This document shows positions 1-9,829 of a stretch of DNA of 64,000 nucleotides, one piece after another. The stretch lies in assembly GCA_047967505.1 (NCBI GenBank), contig CM106540.1. One strand, written 5' to 3'. The first letter of the stretch is position 1. Every line of letters starts with the position of its first letter. Below the pieces are notes generated by a model. That model saw only the letters and a program-made list of their open reading frames with translations, was not told where the DNA came from and searched no databases. This stretch comes from Dipteris shenzhenensis (Eukaryota; Polypodiophyta; Polypodiopsida; Gleicheniales). The position numbers and the translations under genes are program-made.

Positions 1-967
1 GTTTGCAAAGCATGCTGCTTCGGCAAATAAAAGCAAACCAATTTTGGTAGAAGTACCTCTCGTGCATGAGGTATTCTTGATTTGATTCATACAAATGTAT
101 GGGGTTATGCCCAAGCCCGCAGCATCAATGGTTCACTTTACTACTTGACTTTCATCGACGACTATAGCAAATATTGTTGGGTCTACTTTCTGAAAGAGAA
201 ATCTAAAGTGTTTTCCAGATTTTAAGAATTCAAAGCCATGGTAGAAAACTAGACAGGGAAAAAAATCAAAGTCATGAGATCAAATAGAGGAGGTGAATAC
301 ATGTCTTCAGATTTCATGAACCTTTGCTGAAGTCATAGCATTCGAAGACAATTCACATGTGCAGATACTCCTCAGCAGAATGCAAGAGCTAAAAGGAAGA
401 ATGGGACTTTAGCAGACAGTGCTAGAGCAATGCTTAGTGAGAAGCATCTTTTGAATCAGTATTGGGCAGAAGCAATAGCCATTGCAAACTATCTGCTTAA
501 TCGGCTTCCTACCGAACCGATACAAGGTATGACTCCTTATGAAGCATTCACTAGACACAAGCCACACATTGGGCATCTCCGCATATTTGGTTGGATAGCA
601 TATGCCCACATACATGATGATCATCATCGTAGGAAATTGGATGCAAAGTCATGCAAATGCATCATGGTTGGCTATAGTGAAGAAAGCAAAGCATACAAGT
701 TATATGATCCCATCAACCGCAAGGTCATTATCTCCAGAGATGTAATCTTTGATGAGGAATTAGAATGGAGAACCTCAAATACATAGGAGATGGAAGCATT
801 GACTTCACAGTCATCCACAAAATAGGTTGATGAAGCAGAGCAAGAATTGCCAGCAACACCCCAAGCAGAGCCACAACAGCTTAGATGCTCTACTAGGGAA
901 AGCAGACCACCAGCCAAATTGACATATGCTCAGAAAGGCAAAGCAATTCAGATTGAAATGACCAACT
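1..967 (+). pseudogene. Copia family A, copy 1: decayed integrase and downstream linker
   Basis: This is the integrase region of a Ty1/copia polyprotein, entered in mid-gene at the window edge. Several frames together show the integrase core near 95-470, then the copia hallmark WAEAIA.ANYLLNRLP, a segment ending in a KLYDP/SRDVIF-type motif near 690-750, and a linker with RCSTRESRPPAK before the missing RT. The longest open piece is 430-786 (118 aa). Integrase inserts element cDNA into host DNA using a D,D-35-E triad. Here the second Asp is Asn (RSNRGGEY) and the catalytic Glu is Lys (ARAKRKN instead of the usual G.xERKN). Stops and a frameshift are present. The 24867-27345 copy is a close relative. 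The sequence stops abruptly at 967, where element B begins. Identification as copia is secure; the copy is dead. Confidence 0.93.
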
Positions 968-1320
968 TGTGAAGAGAGTGGGAGAGAAGGAAGGAGTCTC
1001 ACTTGTAGCTTTCTCACATACACAATGGGGGAATATACACAAAGGTGGAGGCTAAAAATAGTTTTCCGCTTCTTAGTTGTGAAAGCCAAAAGAACTCTAA
1101 GTACAAAAGAATAGGTGAACCCTATATGTGGGTCTCAAACCAAACTCAGCTAAATAAGGTGGCATACTAACTGAGCCACAAACTAGAGCACATAAAGATA
1201 GCTGTCATCTAGCTATTATTCATGGGTGGTGTACCAACTGCATCTATAGCTAACAAGTCGGTGACATAAATGCACAACAGTCACCCTGGCATATCACGAG
1301 TGGAGCTCGATATCTCAACA
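968..1320 (-). repeat. 3' LTR of copia B (complete, 353 bp)
   Basis: The segment starts TGTGAAGAG and ends CTCAACA on the + strand, so it has TG...CA ends in both readings. Its first 145 bp match 5998-6140 closely (for example GAGAGTGGGAGAGAAGGAAG in both), which is the truncated partner LTR. It is directly followed by a polypurine tract on the element strand. The LTR would carry promoter and polyadenylation signals. Confidence 0.92.
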
Positions 1321-1335
1321 CTCCCCCTCAAGCTC
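1321..1335 (-). other. Polypurine tract of copia B
   Basis: On the minus strand the sequence is purine-rich with a GAGGGGGAG core and lies immediately before the TGTTGAG start of the LTR. This is the expected plus-strand cDNA primer position for an LTR retrotransposon. Confidence 0.85.
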
Positions 1336-2940
1336 AATCCCAATTCCTACACACCAAGCAGGTCTTTGAACTTGCATAGCTTCTCTACACCCAATGCCTT
1401 TGTGAATATGTCAGCTACCTAATAGTCTATGCTAACATAAACTAGATCAATAAAACCTACTAGAACCTTCTCCCACACATAGTGATAATGCACCTCAATG
1501 TGCTTTGTTCTAGCATGATAGACTAGGTTATTTGCCAAGTGTATACTGCTCATGTTGTCACAGTAAATGACAACTGGCCCATTTGTAGACTGATGCATAT
1601 CATAAAGTAGCTTATGCAACCAAGCTACCTCACATGTAGCCATTATTGCACCCCTATACTCAGCCTCTGTGCTCGACAAGGCAACCATAGGCTGTTTCTT
1701 GCTACTCCAAGTGACTATAGCACTCCCAAAATAGAACATATATCCACTTGTAGATCGTTTATCAGAAATACTACCAGCCCAATCAGCATCAGTGTATCCA
1801 TGCAACTGTATCTGAACCCCAGTCTTATAAAATACTCCATACTACAATGTGGACTTCACATACCTCAGTATGCCTCTAGCCGCATCTAAATGTGGTTTCC
1901 TTGGAGCCTACATAAACTGACTTACCAACTCAATAGCATAGCTCAAATCTGGCCTGGTAATAGTCGTATAAATCAAACTTCCTACTATGCGTCTGTACAT
2001 AATAGGGTCTTCCAGAAGCTCACCTGCATCTATGCTCAACTTCACATTCTGCTCCAAAGGAGCTGAAATAGGCTTACAACGTGTCATCCCATATTTGGAC
2101 AGCATGTCCAATCCATACAGCCTCTGCAAGAGCCACATCCCACTTGTGGATCTAATCACCTCAATGCCCAAGAAGAAATGCAGCTCTCCCAAATCCTTCA
2201 TCTCAAACTTCTACTTCAATAACATTTTCACATGAAGGATATCTTCATCACTATCACCTGTGATGATCAAATCGTCAACATAAATAATTGGTGGCTGCTC
2301 CATATAGACCTCTTCTTGCAAATCACCATGCAAGAAAGCATTCTTTACATCCATTTGGTGTAAAGACCAGCCCTTTGATGCAGCCATAGCAATGACTGCT
2401 CTTACGGTTGCCATCCTTGCAACTGGACTAAATGTTTCTTCATAATCAATGCCATATGTCTGTGCATACCCCTTGACAACTAATCTTGCCTTGTATCTGT
2501 TCACATAACCATCTGCATTGTGCTTCACCTTATAAACCCACTTGCAGCCAATTGCATTCTTGTCTTTAGGCAAAGGCACCAATTCTCATGTAGCATTTGC
2601 TTCCAAGGCATCCATTTCTTCATCCATGGCTTTCTCCCATTTTTCTTTTCCCATGGCTTGCTCAAAAGAAGTGGGTTCTAGTTCATGTATCACTTTGACC
2701 ATATAGGCATAGTGAATGGCTGTAAATCCATCATATTTCAGCCCATCTACAGGATACCTAGCTTTGGTAGACCTGTGCAAAATAGGCTCACTACTAGGTG
2801 CTCTCAAAACATCCCTTGTCTTCCTTACTCTAGGTGTAACAACAAAAGGAATACCCAACTCATCATCAAGGCTCTGTTCTGAGCCACTACATTCACCATC
2901 CACATAAGAGTGACCTACATTCACATCAACCATGGGCTGA
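1336..2940 (-). pseudogene. Copia B reverse transcriptase and RNase H, internally deleted
   Basis: Read right to left: the pre-RT linker (AMDEEMDALEANAT), RT start with GCKWVYKVK and [10 protein letters not shown], the catalytic region [12 protein letters not shown], then the [11 protein letters not shown] active-site motif, then LGELHFFLGIEV and the RNase H domain with DADWAG, SSTEAEYR and YCDN. These are the classic copia marks, and the three RNase H acidic positions are intact. Between EEVYMEQPP and IIYVDDL about 70-80 residues normally present (including the ALYGLKQAPRAW region) are missing, with the frame kept. Stops interrupt the frame at 1419, 1842, 1908 and near 2586. RT copies element RNA into DNA and RNase H removes the RNA. 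This copy cannot be functional. Confidence 0.93.
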
Positions 2941-3229
2941 TCTACTTTCTCTTTTCCTTTTCATGATACTTGCATACCACTATCTGCATTGCTTTGAGGA
3001 GATTCTCCTAATCTCAATCTGCCTGTCCATGGTGAAGTATGTGAACCATTGAGGACACTACAGGTCCACTAATATTTTGTGATTGCTACTGTGAATTCCA
3101 TGCAGCATTACCATTTTGTGCATCTACATCATCAATCACATTTATTGGTTTATACCAGCTGCTCATCTCATCAAAAACAACATCTCTGCTCACTGTAAAC
3201 TTACAAGTAGATGGGTTATGGCATCTATA

Positions 3230-3960
3230 CCCTTTCTACTACAGAGAATAACCAATAAAGATGCACTTCTCAGCTTTTGGATCCAACTTGGATCTCAACT
3301 CATCTGGCACATGAACATAGGCAATGCAACCAAAAACTTTCAAATGAGAAATATTTGGTTTCCTACCAATACACCTCTCCTCTAGTGCCATGCCATGTAT
3401 TGCTGCAGTGGGAGTCCTGTTCATTATGTAGACTGCTGTAGCAACTGCTTCAGCCCAATAATAATCTAGCAGGTCTTTTTCATTGAGCATGGCACGAGAT
3501 ACCTCTCCAATATGCCTGTTTTTCCTTTCTACAAGTCCATTTTGCTGTGGGGTATGATTGCATGAATATTGCTGCTTTATGCCATGCTCCTGTAGGAAAC
3601 TTGCAAACACATTTAAGAGATACTCTCCCTCTCCATCTAGCCTTTGGCATTTAATTTACAAGCCTGTTTCTTTTTCAACCATAGCTTTAAAAGCTTTGAA
3701 ATGCCCAACACTTCGCTTTTCTTTTTCATAAAATACACCCAAACTTTTCTGCTGTAGTCATCAATAAAAGTGACAAAATAATGACATCCTCCAATAGATG
3801 CAGCTTGAGTACTCCACACATTAGAGTGGATTCATTCCAATGGCCTCTTACTCTCTTGAACATGTCTAGGAAATGGTTTCCTTGCCTATTTTCCAAATTG
3901 ACTGGCTTCACATACCTTATGCATTTCTGCAACCTTGAACTTAGGCAATCCTACAACAAT
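3230..3960 (-). pseudogene. Copia B integrase
   Basis: Read right to left, the frame gives the integrase core: GGCHYFVTFIDDYSRKVWVY, a GEGEYL segment at the second catalytic Asp, TPQQNGLVERKN carrying the catalytic Glu, YYWAEAVATAVYIMNRTPT, and HLKVFGCIAYVHVP to the KCIFIGYS end. Unlike the two family A copies, the Glu is retained. The main open pieces are 3239-3610 and 3637-3819; a short break with a stop separates them. The region 3820-3960 fits the GAG-pre-integrase zinc-binding part but is poorly preserved. The integrase would act in the nucleus on element cDNA ends. Confidence 0.9.
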
Positions 3961-4017
3961 ATTTTGGGCCTACATTAATTTAAGTTGCTATACATTAACA
4001 TGTCCAATGCATTTATG

Positions 4018-4564
4018 CTAGATATCAATATATGCAACTACACCGGTCCCATGTGCAAACATTGATGCACTCAATTCAAGCATGTCTGCATCCAATGTAA
4101 ACATCCTGTCCTTCTTCTTCCCTTTTGCTATCAAGCAACCTTTATTTTTCATATCCTTAGCAAAGCATCCATGAGGATTAAATCTAACCTGCAAGCCCTG
4201 CTCAACCATTTGACTAACAAAAACCAGGTTCTTGGTGATATTTGGAACATGAAATACATCAAACAAGTATTTCTTTTTTCCATCTTGCATAGACAAAGAA
4301 ATTTTACCAATTTGCACAATAGGATGTGTAGTATCATCACCAGTCTCCACAAATTAGTCTTTCCATTTTCCTTGCATCTTGCATCCATTCTACATGACTT
4401 GTCATGTGGTTTGACGCACCTGAGTCAACATACCACACATCATTGCTATCTTCTGCACTTGTCATAGAATTGGTCATGTGCTGCACCATAAACAGATGCT
4501 CATTTCTGTCATCACCCTGTCTACTAGAGGATGCATAATTGCCTTGCTGCAATTTTCTAATCAT
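4018..4564 (-). pseudogene. Copia B retropepsin-type protease
   Basis: The frame 4337-4564 contains WYVDSGASNHMT, the copia aspartic protease active site with Asp-Ser-Gly-Ala intact, preceded by a linker. It continues after a frame change into 4018-4350 (KKYLFDVFHVPNITKNLVFVSQ), the usual downstream half with the VPNITKNL pattern. The protease would cleave the polyprotein inside the virus-like particle. The two halves overlap in different frames, so there is a frameshift near 4340. Confidence 0.9.
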
Positions 4565-5451
4565 GATGTCATTCTACTTTTTATAGCAGTCTTTAACCAT
4601 ATGACCCATTTTACCATAGTAGTAGCATTCAACATTGTTGTTTGCATTTTGGCCTCTCTGCCATCCACCACAACCTCTTTGGCTCCCGCTGCCTCTAAAG
4701 TTACCACGTCCTCCTCCATAGGACTAGTTTTCTTGAGTTTGCTGCATATTCTGATTTCTGCCACAGCCTCCAAATCGGCTTGCTCTACCTCCGCCTCTAC
4801 CTCTTCTAGCATTTGAGTAGAAGGCAGCTTCTTTTGAAGTTCTCCTAAAGAAGATGCACCACCATTTCTCTACTCTTCAAAAATTAGAAGAGCAATCAAC
4901 TCCTCAAAATCAAAAAAATTCTCACGGATGGAAATGGATGTCTGGAATTGTGCATAATCCTTTCTTAGACCATTCAAGGTCACAAAAACTAAATCATCAT
5001 CTTTCACTGGTGACCCAATAGAAGCAAGTTCGTCTGCAATCTTCTTCACCTTCATGTGGTAGTCATTGATGCTCATATTTTCTCTCTGCACATTATGCAT
5101 CTCCTGCTTGAGCTACATTTTCCTGGCTTGCGTATTTGTGCTATACATTTTTGTCAAAGTAGCCCATGCCTCCTTCGGCGTGCTTGCATCCTAAATGTGC
5201 ACAATCATAGAATCTGAAATACTGATAGATAGCTAGTACATAACTTTTTTGGCTCTCTCATGCCATCCTTTAAATGCCTGTAACTCGTGTTGATTGGAAA
5301 CATTAGGAATAATTAGTTCTTGTTTAACTCCAGTAATGAACTCCCAATAGCCTTTTCCCTTAAGGAAATTTGTCATTCTAAACTTCCATGCTTGGAAGTT
5401 GTTCTTCTCAAGCTTTTCAGTGACAATCTATGAAAGAGCATCAAACGCCAT
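4565..5451 (-). pseudogene. Copia B gag with zinc knuckle
   Basis: The predicted start is the ATG at 5451 (MAFDALS), followed by KLEKNNFQAWKFRM, the UBN2-type gag opening. Further on are LKQEMHNVQRENMSINDY and GLRKDYAQFQTSI. A Gly/Glu/Arg-rich stretch precedes a CCHC zinc knuckle near 4585-4630. There the spacing is preserved but the second Cys reads Tyr (CYYYGKMGHMVKDC), which should weaken RNA binding. In-frame TAG codons occur at 4574, 4870, 5113, 5191, 5233 and 5428, nearly all at positions where related gags carry Gln. Gag forms the particle shell and binds element RNA. Confidence 0.9.
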
Positions 5452-5985
5452 TACAGAACAATGTAAAATATTATGTCACTGTAAAAAAACACTTCTTCTA
5501 CCTCACAAGGGCAAATCTGCAAAACTGACGAGAGTGGTATTTGACCACACAGTCACTTCCTAGCGATGATTATGTATCAATAGGCAATAAGAATGATTCT
5601 ATCACTCCTAATATCTTTGCGCACATGCATACAATGTAATTTTTTAGATAACTTTTCACCGACCTACAGAACAGTGGTCGCATAGCCAAAACAGGGACTT
5701 TCCTGAGTGCCTGTGGAAAACTTCTACCATCAAAACGGGCTCCGAAATGGCCTCGAATCAAAAAAAAAATTTCACCAAGGGCTTAGCCTTCTCCTGTAGC
5801 ATATACTGCCCTCTCGCCACATCGTGAAGGTGTCCCAATCTAAGATAGTGTACTCTTGCACTTTTTGGGTGTGCTACCTGCAGAGATTTGCTCCCAAACT
5901 CGAAAAAAAAGGAAAGCAACACTGATCCTCTTACTAGGACACTACAAACTTGGTTTGATTTCTTGAGCTCCTTACCATGAACCAA
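5452..5985 (-). other. Untranslated leader of copia B
   Basis: This stretch lies between the primer binding site and the gag ATG. It has no long frame of copia type. It contains short A/T runs and would hold packaging signals by position. The small open frames here are not conserved retrotransposon proteins. Confidence 0.6.
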
Positions 5986-5997
5986 GCTCTGATACCA
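5986..5997 (-). other. Primer binding site of copia B (tRNA-iMet)
   Basis: The minus strand reads TGGTATCAGAGC, the canonical plant copia sequence complementary to the 3' end of initiator methionine tRNA. It sits directly inside the 5' LTR, whose terminal CA abuts it. Confidence 0.95.
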
Positions 5998-6140
5998 TGT
6001 GAAGAGAGTGGGAGAGAAGGAAGGAGTCTTGCTTGCAGCTTTCTCACATACACAATGGGGGAATATATGCAAAGGTGGAGGCTAAAAATAGTTTTTCTCT
6101 TCTTAGTTGTGAAAGACAAAAGAACTCTAATACAAAAGAA
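5998..6140 (-). repeat. Truncated 5' LTR of copia B
   Basis: About 143 bp match the first part of 968-1320 with few differences. Homology stops at 6140 and a new TG-starting sequence begins at 6141. The remaining 200 bp or so of this LTR are not seen next to it, as expected if LTR C inserted here. Confidence 0.9.
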
Positions 6141-6487
6141 TGTAGGATCCCGTAGGATAGAATAGATGCATCTTGCAAGAGGTGTGAGAGCACAATGAAA
6201 GAAAGATGGTAGATCTCTATTATGATTGTGAGAGAGAGGACTCTCTCTTATAGAAAAGGGGAGAAGGTAATACCTTCCCTACATAGTGGCAATCAGCCCC
6301 TACATCAGTGGGAATCAATCCCTACATCAGTGGGATTGCCTTTGTCTTACATCATCACTTAGGTCACACAACACTAGACACATCATAGCACTTGATGTGC
6401 CTTTACAACACACACAAACACACATGTGACTTCCCTAGATGCACACATGCACCATAGAACAAGCCCTTGATCATACTTACCCCAACA
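6141..6487 (-). repeat. LTR of a third element (C), 347 bp
   Basis: The segment begins TGTAGGATCCC and ends TACCCCAACA on the + strand (TG...CA). It is followed by CCCCCCTCAAGGG, a polypurine tract on the minus strand. It is therefore probably the 3' LTR of a minus-strand LTR retrotransposon inserted into the 5' LTR of B. Bases 6136-6140 (AAGAA) would be one copy of its target duplication. The partner LTR was not found in the window. Confidence 0.75.
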
Positions 6488-6502
6488 AACCCCCCTCAAG
6501 GG
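6488..6502 (-). other. Polypurine tract of element C
   Basis: The minus strand has CCCTTGAGGGGGG immediately before the TGTTGGGG start of LTR C, the standard geometry of a 3' LTR border. Confidence 0.75.
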
Positions 6503-8769
6503 ATTGCCTCTTACAGTGTCAAGGATTCATCTAGTCTCATAGTTTCTCATGCCATCTCATGGTGGTCAAGGATTAATCTATGGCTAGGATCTCAAGCTAG
6601 CAAGGGTTCCCAAGGGTGTGAGTTTCACAAAATGGGATAGTTAAAACACATATCACATGGTCTACATCATATGGTGACCAGAGGTGATTTACATATTCTT
6701 TTTGGAGTACTACTCCAGGTAGAGAACCTCAAAATTTGACCAAGTAATGATAAACAAAAAGACAAAGTGCCTAAAAACATAGTCTTCATCATGTGGAGAT
6801 TCATCAAATGAAAGTAGATTGGCAGTTTTGACTTTGTAAAATTTACCAAGTTTTATTTGAACCACATATTCTCGACTTGCAAACCCTCCAATTCCTCTAG
6901 ATCTTAGCAACACTATGTGTTTTTTGCTCAAAGTATTGATACAAGTAACTTCAACTGCTACCAACGTCTCTTGGGAAGCCTAGAGTTTGAAGTAACACAC
7001 ACAATTTCTCTGCCTCACACTATAGGTTAACCCTATTGTAGCTCAATATGAGTGTGTTAGAGCTCGCTATGAGACTCCAACAACTCATCATACATTGTGC
7101 ATTGACTATCCAACTACTTGCTGCAAGCTATCCCTTTCTGCACTAAGGACAATTTGTGCTTAAGAAAGACTAGCCATGTTCTTCTCAAAGAACTCAACCA
7201 ATTGGTCCCTATATTGTGTCTAGAGAAATAAATTATGATTCAATACTTGGAAAGGGAGCCAGTGGTTGGCTAGGTAGTCCAATGCCTAAGCTATCATGAC
7301 CATGTTCTTTAATCAAATATTGCCACTATACCTCTATGGCATACCAGTCCGTGTGATCATCCCTATGCAACAAAGGGTTGAGGGAAAAGTTTTTAACTCA
7401 AGGCAAAGCTAGGAGAAGTTCAAAAGGCATGGGTAGAGTGGCTGGACTACCTGATGCTATGATGACCACTTGCTCTTTTTGTGTCTGTTGTGTAGCCTAT
7501 GGTTCCATTTCTTGTTCCGCTCGTTGCTAGTACTCTTCAAATTTTTATTTCTCCTACTACTTGGAGCCTTCCTTGCCTTTGTCATGCTTACTAGTGACTT
7601 TTGATTCAGACCTAGTATATACTAACTTAGTATCCTAAGACTGTGGAGGGAAACATGTGCTATCATCTTTCTCACCCTTTGATTCTTCCTATTCCACTAC
7701 CCTTGCCTTCCTCAACACCTTGTCCCTTTTTGTCGAATGGACCTGCTCCAACGCCAAGTGCAGGGAGAGTTTTTGGCCACGGCACTTCTCTAGAGATTAA
7801 CCTTTGATACAGCATGCAAAGATGGGGTCCAAGCTTGCAATGTGCTTGGCCTAGGCTATAAATGTAAGCTATGACTCAAACGTTTTATTGAATTTGGTCA
7901 TCCAATCTACTTCCTTTTTTGCATCTTCATAATAAGCATCAATTGTTCAAGTAATGTATTGGCAAGGCACATACTCGATGCTCTTCTTCAGCCCTATGAA
8001 TGCAAAGATGAATGGGCAAAAAGTACAAAGGCCTCTATCAAGGGACTTGTTGGAACAAATAACCATGTGATCAATGAGTAACTTCCCTCCTCAAAGTACT
8101 CGTTGCACCTATCATTGTCTACCAATGCACCTAGTGCTATCAGAATCACAAACCAAAAAACTTCCCCCATGTATTCCTTGGACAATGGCATTGTGGTCCT
8201 CCACATCGTAGGAGTCCAATATCTTTTTGACAAGGGATTACTTTTAAACTTATGCCCATGGAAGGTTTGTGAAGTGCAGTAAACAATTGGGCTTCAAAAC
8301 CTCCCTCAGCACCTCGTTTGAGAAATCTATAATCAGTGAGGTGGAGCAACCTATGAAGTTGACCAGTGTCACTTCCTCCATGGGATGGAATATGGTGTAG
8401 ATGGATATGGATGAAGGTGGAAGAGGGAGAAAAGGAAAAGGAACAACAGAGGGCAACATAATAGTAGGCAAGTGCAACTATGAGTGATGGATGAAGATGA
8501 ATGTCTTGAGCAGAGTGTAGACGATGAAGAACGGATAAAGATGGATGTCTTGTCACCTTAGTGGCTACCTGATTTATCAAAACACCCCTATCTTTGGCAT
8601 GATTTGCCAAAATTATTTCCTTCATAATGGTCTAACTACCATCTACATGTGAGTTGTCCCATCCGCAGTGTAATTAAATAGCTTATTGGCATGCTTGCTG
8701 GTGCACAAGGATCAACCAAGCACTATTGGCCGAGTGACATGTTTTTGAGCTACATTCTACCGATTAACC
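6503..8769. other. Degenerate non-coding stretch, probable 3' part of element C
   Basis: I recognise no protein family here on either strand. The open frames are short (up to 159 aa at 8146-8625, minus) and of biased composition. By position between an integrase tail at 8770-9000 and the polypurine tract at 6488 it could be the long 3' region found in some gypsy lineages, but no env or 3' ORF motif is visible. Confidence 0.35.
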
Positions 8770-9000
8770 TATTGCTTGGTAAGGCTTTATTTTTCTCCCA
8801 TTTTACAACTCAAGAAAAACTCTTCCTTGTAAATCCTTGAGCTATATTATTCCATTAGGAAACACTTTAGTTAACCTGTAGGGCCCATTCCATCCAAGTT
8901 TGAAATTTGTTTTGAGGGCTCCCAACTTATAGTAACACCAATATTCCTTTTTCCAAGTGTTTAGGCACAATATTCCTTTTTCCAAGTGTTTAGGCACAAT
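8770..9000 (-). pseudogene. Gypsy integrase C-terminal remnant
   Basis: On the minus strand a broken frame reads GWNGPYRLTKVFPNGII, then LKDLQGRVFLEL and NGRKIKPY. This matches the C-terminal tail of Ty3/gypsy integrases of non-chromovirus type (the W.GPY.I..VFPNGA pattern). At least two stops interrupt it. Upstream, the RT and integrase core expected in 9-14 kb are not recognisable. Only the tail is supported. Confidence 0.7.
8941..8998. repeat. 29-bp perfect tandem duplication
   Basis: The unit beginning ATATTCCTTTTTCCAAGTG occurs twice head to tail with no mismatch (8941-8969 and 8970-8998), inside the gypsy integrase remnant. Confidence 0.95.
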
Positions 9001-9742
9001 GTTCCTAGCATGCCATGAATTCCTTCTCCTCTAAATCACCTGATGTGACTAGGCTACTCAGAGACGCAGTTCATCCAAGTGGACATAATACTTCAAAAAA
9101 TGATGAAATATGCAACTCTAAATCTTGCAAGTCTTTACTCACTCAGCAAAATTTATTTTGTAGAACCTTTGGTGGAACCCTCATTCTATTCTTAGGTGAG
9201 ATTTCAAATTGTGAGATTTGAGGCAAGTGAAAAGGCAAACATCTTGATGGCTTTGAGTGGGAGTAATGTGTGAGTCTCTAGTTGCATATTACTCCTAGAT
9301 GTTGAAATTTAAAAATACACATGCACTAATCTTATGTGTTGTCTATCTCTAGGCTAATTTTAGTGCTAGCACTAGAGGAATTATCTGATGAAGGATTCCT
9401 TGCAAGAGAACAATGATGATGAGGATGATGGGCATGTCATCAAAATGATCTAAAAGAATGGTGATGAACAAAACTTTCTAAGGTTAGTACTAATCACAAT
9501 AGGTTTGTTGGAGCTAACAAAAGTGGTTACATGTGGTGATGCTTGCGATGGAATTCTTCCATTAGATTAAGAGGGTGTGTCCACCTTTCTTTGATTGAGT
9601 GCAAGCAATAAACATTAGTCTTTTTGCAATGAGATTTCTGACATGCTATGGGAGCCATATTTTGAACCATCATGTTGATCTTTATTACGGTAGACATATC
9701 ATATTCCTTTTGAATCTCACAAAAAAAAGGGATTGGATATTT

Positions 9743-9776
9743 GAAGAGAGAGAGAGAGAGGGGAATGACATGGGAT

Positions 9777-9822
<46 letters not shown>
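9743..9822. repeat. GA microsatellite, interrupted
   Basis: Two (GA)n runs, about 9743-9760 and 9776-9822, are separated by 15 bp. The flanks to 9890 remain purine-rich. Confidence 0.97.
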
Positions 9823-9825
<3 letters not shown>

Positions 9826-9829
9826 AGAG

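Larger units (their letters stand above)
968..6140 (-). mobile_element. Copia element B, nearly complete, inserted in family A copy 1
   Basis: A Ty1/copia LTR retrotransposon reads right to left: partial 5' LTR (5998-6140), primer binding site (5986-5997), leader, gag, protease, integrase, RT, RNase H, polypurine tract (1321-1335) and full 3' LTR (968-1320). The domain order PR-INT-RT-RNaseH identifies copia rather than gypsy. The element interrupts the copia A integrase linker at 967/968. Its own 5' LTR is interrupted at 6140/6141 by LTR C. It is defective: one RT deletion, many stop codons that are mostly TAG where Gln is expected, and a zinc-knuckle Cys changed to Tyr. Confidence 0.93.
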
